DNA from: Georgenia satyanarayanai
GTDB taxonomy: Bacteria; Actinomycetota; Actinomycetes; Actinomycetales; Actinomycetaceae
Reading direction: 5' to 3'
Length of the DNA: 64,000 nt
Assembly (NCBI RefSeq): GCF_900116375.1
Contig: NZ_UETB01000011.1
Location: forward strand, 1-64,000
A model generated the notes under the pieces. It did not search any database and was not told the DNA's origin. It was given only the letters and a program-made list of their open reading frames with translations. Of this stretch, positions 54,128 to 61,704 are shown piece after piece (positions within the stretch are counted from its first letter, which is position 1; every line of letters starts with the position of its first letter). The position numbers and the translations under genes were made by a program.

Positions 54128-55144
54128 TTGGCCCTGGCTGTCGACACCCCCCTGCGCGCCCCCGCGCCCACCGCTGCCCGTCCGGTCGTCCCGCGCATGC
54201 GCCGCCGGCTCGGGATCGTCGCGATCGTCGCCTCGGCCAGTGCCATGGGTCTGGCCGGCCTCTTCGGGCGGCTCGCCTCACCGCCCGGCGCCGTCATCGG
54301 CGAGACGCTCACGCTGGGACGGATGGCCGTGGGCGCTCTCGGGATGGTCCTCGTCCTCGCTGCGGGCCGCCGGCTGTCGGTGCTGCGCCGCACCCGCGTC
54401 TCGTGGTCGGTCGTCCTCGGGGGCGTCTTCCTCGGCCTGTCCCTGGCCACCTACCTGTCCGCGACGGTCCTCACCGTGCTCTCCCGCGCCGTCGCCCTCC
54501 ACTACCTGGGCCCGGTCGTCGCCACCGTCCTCGCGCGCCTCGTCCTCAAGGAGCGCGCCCGCGGCACCGAGCTGCTCACCCTGGGGATCAGCTTCGCCGG
54601 GATGGTGCTCGCCACCGGTCTCGTCGACGGCGCCCCGACGGTGCCCGACGGCGACCAGCTCCTCGGGGACGTCCTCGCCGCGGTCTCCGGGCTCCTCTAC
54701 GGCGCGGCGCTGCTGTGCTACCGCTACCGCGCGGACATGCCGGCCGACGTGCGCAACTTCTGGAACTTCACCTTCGGCGCGCTCGGCGCGGCGGGGATGG
54801 TCGCCGTCACGCGCCCGGACATGTCGGGGATGACGGCGCAGAACTGGGTCTGGGCCGGCACCTTCTTCGTCGTGTGCGGCTTCCTCGCCCTCGGGCTGCT
54901 CGTCGTCGCGGGGATGCACCTGCGCTCGGTGGAGCTCTCGGCGCTGTCCTACTGGGAGGTCGTCGTCGCGATGCTCCTGGGAGCCGCCGTCTACGGCGAG
55001 GCGGTCTCGCCGCTCGCGGCGGTCGGGGCACTGCTCATCCTCGTGGCGATGGTCGTCGCCCTCGGGCGGCGCCGGCCCGCCGGGACCGGCGCCGCACCGT
55101 CAGGTGCGCGGGGTGACCGTGCCGCTGAGGTGGAGCCGGCCTGA
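54128..55144 (+). CDS. EamA/DMT family transporter under glycine riboswitch control
   Basis: 338 residues, about ten helices in two EamA repeats (GGVFLGLSLATYLSATVLTVLSRAVALHYLGPVVATVLAR, read in overlapping parts, then a second set ending SALSYWEVVVAMLLGAAVYGE), flanked by an Ala/Pro-rich start and Arg/Gly-rich end. EamA proteins export or import amino acids and metabolites. The start is a TTG at 54128 with GAGGAG 6 nt upstream; the next ATG is 23 codons in. The upstream glycine riboswitch suggests it moves glycine or a related amino acid. Its 3' end overlaps the convergent gene by 45 bp. Confidence 0.87.
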   Translation: MALAVDTPLRAPAPTAARPVVPRMRRRLGIVAIVASASAMGLAGLFGRLASPPGAVIGETLTLGRMAVGALGMVLVLAAGRRLSVLRRTRVSWSVVLGGVFLGLSLATYLSATVLTVLSRAVALHYLGPVVATVLARLVLKERARGTELLTLGISFAGMVLATGLVDGAPTVPDGDQLLGDVLAAVSGLLYGAALLCYRYRADMPADVRNFWNFTFGALGAAGMVAVTRPDMSGMTAQNWVWAGTFFVVCGFLALGLLVVAGMHLRSVELSALSYWEVVVAMLLGAAVYGEAVSPLAAVGALLILVAMVVALGRRRPAGTGAAPSGARGDRAAEVEPA

Positions 55145-55978
55145 CCGCGGGTGGTGACCGGCGTACCGCACGCCGTCCCCGGCCGGGTCGACGCTCAGCG
55201 CGACCTTCCCGGGCAGCAGCACCGGCTTCGCGAACTCCACCTCCCAGGTGAAGGCGTCACCGCGGAAGCGGGCCAGCTGCGCCAGCGCGCGGGAGGCGGT
55301 GTACATCCCGTGAGCGATGGGCCGGGGGAAGCCGAATGCCCTCGCCCCCAACCGGGACACGTGGATGGGGTTGCGGTCGCCGGACACCTCCGCGTAGCGC
55401 CTGCCGGTGTCCGCCCCCAGCGACCACACGGCGACGACCTCGCCTCCCGGCTCCTCGGAGGACGACGGCGGCGCCTCCTCGGTCACGCCCGGGAGGCGGG
55501 TGCCGCGGGCCAGGTAGGTCGACACGCACTCCCAGACCGTCTCCCCGCCGGCCTCGACCGTGACGGCGAGGTCGACGAGGGTGCCCTTGCGGTGGGCGCG
55601 CGGGGAGCGGGCCTCGGCCCGGGCGCTCAGCTCCTCCCCGAGCCGCACCGGCCGGTGCTGCTCGACCCGGTTGGCGGTGTGGACCATGCCGAGCACCGGG
55701 AGCGGGAAGTCGGGCCGGACCATGAGCGCCATGGCGAGCGGGAAGGCGAGCACGTGGACGTAGCCGGCGGGCAGCTCGTCGGTGCCGGGCTCGCCGAGCA
55801 GCTCCTGGTAGGCCGAGAGGGTCGCGGGGTCGGCGCGCAGGCCGCCCGCGACGTAGGCGACGTCCGGGAGCCGGTCCGCGGCCGGGCCGCGGCGCATCGT
55901 CGTGCGCGCCGTGGCCGCCAGCGCCCGTGAGTACAGCGAGCCGAGGCTGGGGACCGGCTCGAGACGCTGCTCGCGCAT
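55100..55978 (-). CDS. HtdX-like MaoC double-hotdog acyl dehydratase
   Basis: 292 residues with two hotdog folds. The C-terminal MaoC half carries the hydratase motif GDRNPIHVS with FGFPRPIAHGMYTASRAL (catalytic Asp/His). It should hydrate trans-2-enoyl thioesters to 3-hydroxyacyl thioesters. The ATG overlaps the FabG-like stop by 1 nt. The order HtdX-FabG4-FadA2 matches Rv0241c-Rv0243 of M. tuberculosis. Its 3' end overlaps the EamA gene by 45 bp on the other strand. Confidence 0.88.
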   Translation of the reverse strand: MREQRLEPVPSLGSLYSRALAATARTTMRRGPAADRLPDVAYVAGGLRADPATLSAYQELLGEPGTDELPAGYVHVLAFPLAMALMVRPDFPLPVLGMVHTANRVEQHRPVRLGEELSARAEARSPRAHRKGTLVDLAVTVEAGGETVWECVSTYLARGTRLPGVTEEAPPSSSEEPGGEVVAVWSLGADTGRRYAEVSGDRNPIHVSRLGARAFGFPRPIAHGMYTASRALAQLARFRGDAFTWEVEFAKPVLLPGKVALSVDPAGDGVRYAGHHPRSGRLHLSGTVTPRT

Positions 55979-57339
55979 CACTGGCCCACCAGGTTCTGGC
56001 CGCACACCCGCAGCGTCTGCCCGTTGACCCCGCCGGCCTGCGGCGAGGCGAGGAAGGCGATCGCCTCCGCGACGTCCACCGGCCGGCCGCCCTGCTGCAG
56101 GGAGTTCGCCCGGCGGGCCACCTGCCGCGGCAGCGGCGGGATCTTCGCCGTCATGTCGGTCTCGATGAACCCGGGTGCGACCGCGTTGGCCGTGGCACCG
56201 CTCGCGGCGACGACCGGCGCCAGTGCGCGGGTCATCCCGATGATCCCGGCCTTCGCGGCCGCGTAGTTGGTCTGGCCGCGGTTGCCGGCGATCCCGGACG
56301 TCGAGGCCAGGGAGATGATCCGCCCGCCCGCGCCGAGCTCCTCGGCGAAGGTCTCGTTCATCCGCAGCGGGGCGAGGACGTTGACGGCCAGCAGGTCGTT
56401 CCAGCGGTCGTCGGTCATGTTCGCGAGCAGCTTGTCGCGCAGGATCCCGGCGTTGTGGACGACGACGTCGAGGCGGCCGTAGCGCTCGCGCACGTGCGCG
56501 AGGATCCGGTCGGCGGCGTCCTCCGCGGTGATGTCGAGCTGCAGCGCGCTGCCGCGGACCTCGTTCATCACCCGGCTCAGCGCGTCGCCGGCCGCAGGGA
56601 CGTCGACACCGACGACGCGGGCGCCGTCACGGGCGAGGACCGAGACGATGGCCGCGCCGATGCCGCGGGCGGCGCCGGTGACGACGGCGACCATGCCCTC
56701 CAGGGGACGGGTCCAGTCGGCCGGGGTCACGCCGTCGGCGGAGGTGACGTGGACGGGCTGCCCGTCGACGAAGGCCGAGCGCGCCGAGAGGAGGAAGCGC
56801 AGCGCACCGACGGCGGAGGGCGCGCCCACGGGCACGTCCTGGGCCAGGACGACGCCGTTGGCGGTCGCCCCGGCGCGCAGCTCCTTGGCCAGGGAGCGGA
56901 GGAAGCCGTCCACGCCCTGCCGGACGGCGACGACGGCGGGCTCGCCCGCGTCGTCGGCACGTCGGGAGACGGTGACGACCCGGCCGCCGGGCGCCAGGCG
57001 GCGCAGGACGCCGCCGAGCGTGAGGGCGGGCCCGGCGAGGTCGGCGGGGGAGGTGGCCTCGGTGAGGACGAGGACGACGGCGCCCCAGCGGCGGCCCTTG
57101 GCCAGCTCCTGGGGGTCGCGCCGGACGTCGAGGTCCCAGCCGAGGAGGGTCTCGGCGAGCTCGTCGGCGGCGCGCTGGGAGACGCCGTCGTCCAGGACGA
57201 GCACCGGGCCGGGGACGAGCGGCTGGTCCACGCTGGCGGGGTCGGTGCGACGCAGGCGCACCGGCTGGGGCAGCCCGAGCTTCTTGGCGGCGGACCTCCC
57301 CGGGCCGCCGGAGACGAGGTCGAGGTAGCGGTCGCTCAT
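55978..57339 (-). CDS. High-molecular-weight 3-oxoacyl-ACP reductase (FabG4-type)
   Basis: 453 residues: an N-terminal flavodoxin-like domain (residues 1-205) found only in FabG4-type enzymes, then the SDR domain with TGAARGIG, HNAGILRDKLL, SLASTSGIAGNRGQTNYAAAKAG (catalytic Ser, Tyr, Lys) and VAPGFIETDMTAKIP. It reduces 3-oxoacyl thioesters. The ATG at 57339 overlaps the thiolase stop by 1 nt. In M. tuberculosis the homologue Rv0242c forms a complex with HtdX, which supports a shared role here. Confidence 0.92.
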   Translation of the reverse strand: MSDRYLDLVSGGPGRSAAKKLGLPQPVRLRRTDPASVDQPLVPGPVLVLDDGVSQRAADELAETLLGWDLDVRRDPQELAKGRRWGAVVLVLTEATSPADLAGPALTLGGVLRRLAPGGRVVTVSRRADDAGEPAVVAVRQGVDGFLRSLAKELRAGATANGVVLAQDVPVGAPSAVGALRFLLSARSAFVDGQPVHVTSADGVTPADWTRPLEGMVAVVTGAARGIGAAIVSVLARDGARVVGVDVPAAGDALSRVMNEVRGSALQLDITAEDAADRILAHVRERYGRLDVVVHNAGILRDKLLANMTDDRWNDLLAVNVLAPLRMNETFAEELGAGGRIISLASTSGIAGNRGQTNYAAAKAGIIGMTRALAPVVAASGATANAVAPGFIETDMTAKIPPLPRQVARRANSLQQGGRPVDVAEAIAFLASPQAGGVNGQTLRVCGQNLVGQ

Positions 57340-58637
57340 CACGCCTCCAGGATCATCGCGGTGGCCTGCCCGCCGGCGGCGCACACGGAGACGAGGCCGC
57401 GCACGGGGGCGCCGGTCGCGGCCTTCTTCTCGGCGAGGAGCTTGGCCAGCGTGCCGACGATCCGCCCGCCGGTGGCGCCGAAGGGGTGCCCGGCGGCGAG
57501 GGAGGAGCCGGTGACGTTGAGCCGGTCCGGTGCGACGGTGCCGAGCGGCCCGCGGCCGAGGCGCTCGCGGCAGAACTCGGCGTCGTCCCACGCGGCGAGG
57601 GTGGCCAGCACGGTGCTGGCGAAGGCCTCGTGGATCTCGACGAAGTCGAAGTCCTCGAGCGTGAGGCCCTGGCGCTCGAGCAGGCGTGGCACGGCGTAGC
57701 AGCCGCCCATGAGCAGCCCCTCCGCGCCGCTGGTGAAGTCGACCGCCGCGGTCTGGGCGTCGACGACGCGGGCCAGGGCGGGCAGGCCGCGCTCGGTGGC
57801 CCACTCCTCGGTGGCGAGCAGCACGGCGGAGGCGCCGTCGGACAGCGGCGTGGAGTTGCCCGCCGTCATCGTCGGGTTGTCGCTGCCGGGGGCGGTGAAG
57901 GCGGTGCGGAGCTTGCCGAGCTTCTCCAGGGAGGTGTCGGCGCGGAGGAACTCGTCGCGGGTGACGCCCCGGTATGGGGTCAGGAGGTCGTCGAAGAAGC
58001 CGCGGTCGTAGGCGGCGGCGAGGTTCTGGTGGGAGCGCAGCGCGAGCTCGTCCTGCTGCTCGCGGGTGATGCCCCAGCGCTCGGTGGTGATGGCCTGGTG
58101 CTGGCCCATGCTCAGCCCGGTGCGCGGCTCGGCGGTGTCCGGCGCGACCGGGGTCAGGTCACCCGGCCGGATCGCGGCGAGGGCCTTGAGCCGCTCGGGC
58201 AGGCTCTTGGCGCGGGAGGCACGGAGGATGGTGCGGCGCAGGCGGTCGGAGACGACGATCGGGGCGTCGGAGGCGGAGTCGACACCGCCGCCGACGCCCA
58301 CCTCGACCTGGCCGAGGGCGATCTTGTTGCTCACCCCGACGATCGCCTCCAGGCCGGTGGCGCAGGCGCGCTGGACGTCGTAGGCCGGCGTGTGCGGGTC
58401 GAGGGAGGAGCCGAGCACGACCTCGCGGGTGAGGTTGAAGTCGCGCGAGTGCTTGAGGACGGCGCCGGCGCTCACCTCGTCGAGGCGTTCACCGGCGAGG
58501 CCGAAGCGCGCGACGAGACCCTCGAGGGCGGCGGTGAGCATGTCCTTGTTGGACGACGCGGCGTAGCGGCCACCGGCGCGGGCGAAGGGGATGCGGTTCG
58601 CCCCGACGACGACTGCCGGGCGGATGGATGAGGTCAC
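57339..58637 (-). CDS. Acetyl-CoA acetyltransferase (FadA2/FadI-like thiolase)
   Basis: 432 residues. The nucleophile Cys92 is in VQRACATGLEA, the HEAFA His follows EIHEAFASTVLA, and the second Cys is in SVCAAGGQATAMI. GSSLAAGHPFGATGGR is the CoA loop. It cleaves 3-oxoacyl-CoA in beta-oxidation or condenses acetyl units. GTG 58637 has AAGGAA upstream. It is the first gene of the minus-strand operon and faces the TetR gene across 79 bp. Confidence 0.94.
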   Translation of the reverse strand: MTSSIRPAVVVGANRIPFARAGGRYAASSNKDMLTAALEGLVARFGLAGERLDEVSAGAVLKHSRDFNLTREVVLGSSLDPHTPAYDVQRACATGLEAIVGVSNKIALGQVEVGVGGGVDSASDAPIVVSDRLRRTILRASRAKSLPERLKALAAIRPGDLTPVAPDTAEPRTGLSMGQHQAITTERWGITREQQDELALRSHQNLAAAYDRGFFDDLLTPYRGVTRDEFLRADTSLEKLGKLRTAFTAPGSDNPTMTAGNSTPLSDGASAVLLATEEWATERGLPALARVVDAQTAAVDFTSGAEGLLMGGCYAVPRLLERQGLTLEDFDFVEIHEAFASTVLATLAAWDDAEFCRERLGRGPLGTVAPDRLNVTGSSLAAGHPFGATGGRIVGTLAKLLAEKKAATGAPVRGLVSVCAAGGQATAMILEA

Positions 58638-58692
58638 GGCGTTGTTCCTTCGGATCGGGTGGGGACGAAGGTCCCTGGCCATCGTGAAACTC

Positions 58693-58709
58693 AGAGTACC
58701 TGATACTCT
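58693..58709. promoter_or_regulatory. Inverted repeat AGAGTA-N5-TACTCT between divergent fatty-acid genes
   Basis: Perfect 6-bp arms 58693-58698 and 58704-58709 with a 5-nt spacer. Read outward, each arm is a TACTCT hexamer, so both may be -10 elements: the plus-strand one lies 7 nt before the TetR GTG. It is a candidate operator for the TetR protein and would switch both directions at once. Confidence 0.55.
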
Positions 58710-58716
58710 CGGTTCC

Positions 58717-59472
58717 GTGATGCCGAGCACACCTCCGGAGGCCGACGTGCGCGTGGACGGCCGTGACGCCCGCTGGGCGGAGCACCGCAGCTCGCGGCGC
58801 GCCGAGCTGGTGCGCGCCGCCCGCCGCGCGGTGCACCACCGCGGGCCGGACCTGTCCATGGACGACCTCGCCGCGGAGATCGGCACCTCGAAGTCGATCA
58901 TCTACCGCTACTTCACCGACAAGTCCGGCCTGCAGGGCGCCGTCGGTGCCGCCGTCATCGACGACCTGCGCGCCGCGCTGGGCGAGGTGGGCGAGCGGGT
59001 GACCCGGCCGCGGGACCGCATCGCCGCGATGGTCGACGTCTACCTCGGCATCGTCGAGTCCTCCGCCGGTGTCTACGCCTTCGTCACGCAGCCCGAGGCC
59101 ACCGCCACCGCGGGGGCGCTGCGCGGCTTCGTCGCGGAGATCGAGGACATCGTCGCCGAGGCGCTGCTGCCCGTGCTCCGTCACGGCGGCGGGGCGGCGG
59201 AGGAGGACCACGCGCTCGCCGCCCTGTGGGGCGCCGGCGTCGTCGGTCACGTCCGCAGCGTCGCCGAGCGCTGGATCGCCGCCCGCAGCACGGGACTTCC
59301 CGCCGACGACGGCGCCCCGGCCGTCGAGGGCGGCATCGCCGCCCTGGACCGTGCGGCGCTCGCCGCCCACATCACCGACTGGCTCTGGACGGGAGCGATG
59401 GGCGTCGCCCGCCGTTCCCGTAACGCCAGCACCCGCACCGAGACCGACGACGCGATCGGAGACCCGTCATGA
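58717..59472 (+). CDS. TetR family transcriptional regulator
   Basis: 251 residues. The N-terminal helix-turn-helix DLSMDDLAAEIGTSKSIIYRYFTDKSGLQGAVG is at about residues 48-80, and a C-terminal TetR ligand domain follows. It likely senses an acyl-CoA, as do many TetR proteins next to beta-oxidation genes. GTG 58717 (or ATG 58720) has a TACTCT -10 nearby. Its stop overlaps the acyl-CoA dehydrogenase start by 4 nt (ATGA), so it is co-translated with it and divergent from the thiolase operon. Confidence 0.9.
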   Translation: MMPSTPPEADVRVDGRDARWAEHRSSRRAELVRAARRAVHHRGPDLSMDDLAAEIGTSKSIIYRYFTDKSGLQGAVGAAVIDDLRAALGEVGERVTRPRDRIAAMVDVYLGIVESSAGVYAFVTQPEATATAGALRGFVAEIEDIVAEALLPVLRHGGGAAEEDHALAALWGAGVVGHVRSVAERWIAARSTGLPADDGAPAVEGGIAALDRAALAAHITDWLWTGAMGVARRSRNASTRTETDDAIGDPS

Positions 59473-61622
59473 CCACCACGACCACCCACCGCGAGGACGA
59501 CGCCGTCTACCGCGAGCGTTCGGCCCGCCCGGCGGCGCCGGACCTGCCCGACACGTCCGACGCCGCACAGCCGGCGTCCGTCGGCACCGTGACGTCGGCG
59601 ATGAGCCCCGACACCGCGGCGCCCCCCGGTGAGGCCTTCGACCGGGGTGCCGTCGGGGACCTGCTCGACGGCCGTTGGCGCGAGCAGCGCCGCGCGTCAC
59701 GCGACCTCGCCCTGGAGCCGGACTTCCAGCGCCTGCCCGACCAGACCGTCGCCGAGCACCGCGAGCGCGTCATGTGGCAGCTGCGCGAGCTCGTGGGGCG
59801 CAGCGAGGTGCTGCGTGGCTTCCCGCGGGAGGTCGGCGGCGGGGGAGACCCCGGCGGCAACCTCGCCGGCTTCGAGGAGCTCTTCCTGTCCGACCCCTCA
59901 CTCCAGATCAAGGGCGGCGTGCAGTGGGGACTGTTCGGCTCGGCCGTGCAGCACCTCGGCGTGCCGGAGCAGCACGCGCGCCTGCTGCCGCCGATCATGC
60001 AGCTCGAGGTGCCGGGCTGCTTCGCGATGACCGAGGTGGGCCACGGCTCGGACGTCGCCTCCATCGCCACCACCGCCACCTACGACCCCGCCACCGAGGA
60101 GTTCGTCCTCCACACCCCCTTCCCCTCGGCGCGCAAGGAGTACATCGGCAACGCCGCCCTGCACGGCATCGCGGCCGTCGTCTTCGCCCAGCTCTCCACG
60201 CAGGGCCGCAACCACGGCGTCCACGCCTTCTACGTGCCCATCCGCGAGCACGACGAGGACGGCGGGCTGCGCTTCCTGCCCGGGATCGGCGGCAAGGACG
60301 ACGGCCCCAAGGGTGGGCTCAACGGCGTCGACAACGGCCAGCTGTGGTTCGACCAGGTGCGCGTGCCGCGCGAGAACCTCCTGCGCCGCTACGGCGACGT
60401 CGCCCCGGACGGCACCTACTCCTCGCCGATCGAGAGCAAGGGGCGGCGCTTCTTCACCATGCTCGGCACGCTCGTGCAGGGCCGTGTCTCCCTCGGTGGG
60501 GCCGCCGTCGGCGTGAGCAAGGCGGCCCTGTCCATCGCGGTCCGCTACGGCGACGAGCGACGCCAGTTCACCGGCGCCGACGAGCACCGCGAGGTCACCC
60601 TCCTCGACTACCAGCGCCACCAGCGCCGGCTCCTCCCGCTCGTCGCGCGGACCTACGCCGCCGCCCTCGCCCAGGGTGTCCTCCTCGAGCGCTTCCACGG
60701 GGTCTTCAACGGGGAGCACGACGACGACGAGTCACGCCAGGACCTCGAGACGCTCGCCGCCGCCTTCAAGCCGACGTCGACGTGGCTGGCGATGGAGGCG
60801 ATCCAGGAGTCCCGGGAGGCCTGTGGCGGGGCCGGGTACATGGCCGAGAACCGGCTCGTGACCTGGCGGCAGGACTTCGACGTCTACACGACCTTCGAGG
60901 GGGACAACAACGTCCTGCTCCAGCTCGTGGGCAAGCGGCTCCTCACCGACTACGGCCGGGCGATGGCGAAGATCGACATCGCGGGCGCAGCCCGGTTCGT
61001 CGCCGCCCGGGCGGGGGACATGGCCCTGCACCGCACCCCGCTGCGGCGGGCCGCGCAGTCGGTGCTCGACTCCGGCTCCAAGGCCCGCTCCGCGGGCCAG
61101 CTGCGTGACCCCGAGGCGCAGCGCGAGCTGCTCGAGGACCGCGTCGAGACGATGGTCGCGGAGATCGCCGGCGCCCTGCGTGAGGTCAAGGACGCGCCTC
61201 CCGAGAAGGCCGCCGCCGTCTTCAACGAGCACCAGGACGCCCTCATCGGTGCCGCCCGTGCCCACGCGGAGCTGCTCCAGTGGGAGGCCTTCACCGCCGC
61301 GCTCGACCAGGTGCCCGCCGGCACCACGCGGCAGGTGCTCACCTGGCTGCGGGACCTCTACGGCCTGGAGTGCATCGAGCGGAACCTCGCCTGGTACCTC
61401 GTCAACGGGCGGATCACCGCCCAGCGGGCCCGGGTGGTGACCGGCTACATCAACCGGCTGCTCACCCGGCTGCGGCCGTACGCCGTCGACCTCGTCGACG
61501 CCTTCGGCTACACCCCCGAGCACCTGCGGGCGCCGATCGCCTCGGGCGTGGAGGGTGCCCGCCAGGAGGAGGCCGAGGCGCTCCAGCGTCGCCGCCGCGC
61601 CCTGCCGGAGCGGCTCGGCTGA
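59469..61622 (+). CDS. Acyl-CoA dehydrogenase (FadE5-like)
   Basis: 717 residues, longer than the ~380-residue classical enzyme and in the FadE5/AidB-like group. An N-terminal ~60-residue Thr/Ala/Pro stretch precedes it; then CFAMTEVGHGSDVASIATTATYDP (FAD/substrate region), RRFFTMLGTLVQGRVSLGGAAVG, FTGADEHREVTLLDYQRHQRRL, ESREACGGAGYMAENRLV and an extended C-terminal helical domain. It oxidises acyl-CoA to enoyl-CoA. It overlaps TetR by 4 nt. A strong hairpin ends the gene. The clustering with HtdX/FabG4/FadA2 mirrors Rv0241c-Rv0244c. Confidence 0.92.
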   Translation: MTTTTTHREDDAVYRERSARPAAPDLPDTSDAAQPASVGTVTSAMSPDTAAPPGEAFDRGAVGDLLDGRWREQRRASRDLALEPDFQRLPDQTVAEHRERVMWQLRELVGRSEVLRGFPREVGGGGDPGGNLAGFEELFLSDPSLQIKGGVQWGLFGSAVQHLGVPEQHARLLPPIMQLEVPGCFAMTEVGHGSDVASIATTATYDPATEEFVLHTPFPSARKEYIGNAALHGIAAVVFAQLSTQGRNHGVHAFYVPIREHDEDGGLRFLPGIGGKDDGPKGGLNGVDNGQLWFDQVRVPRENLLRRYGDVAPDGTYSSPIESKGRRFFTMLGTLVQGRVSLGGAAVGVSKAALSIAVRYGDERRQFTGADEHREVTLLDYQRHQRRLLPLVARTYAAALAQGVLLERFHGVFNGEHDDDESRQDLETLAAAFKPTSTWLAMEAIQESREACGGAGYMAENRLVTWRQDFDVYTTFEGDNNVLLQLVGKRLLTDYGRAMAKIDIAGAARFVAARAGDMALHRTPLRRAAQSVLDSGSKARSAGQLRDPEAQRELLEDRVETMVAEIAGALREVKDAPPEKAAAVFNEHQDALIGAARAHAELLQWEAFTAALDQVPAGTTRQVLTWLRDLYGLECIERNLAWYLVNGRITAQRARVVTGYINRLLTRLRPYAVDLVDAFGYTPEHLRAPIASGVEGARQEEAEALQRRRRALPERLG

Positions 61623-61647
61623 GACGAGCCGCCAGCGTGAGCGTCGG

Positions 61648-61687
61648 GGTCCACTGCGCGCCCGCGCGACCGGGCGTGCAGTGGACC
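61648..61687. terminator. Long hairpin terminator between convergent genes
   Basis: A 17-bp stem with one G-T wobble (61648-61664 with 61671-61687). A third copy of GGTCCAC (61691-61697) allows an alternative 7-bp hairpin with the right arm. It lies between the acyl-CoA dehydrogenase and the convergent HNH gene. Confidence 0.8.
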
Positions 61688-61704
61688 GACGGTCCACGAG
61701 AACC

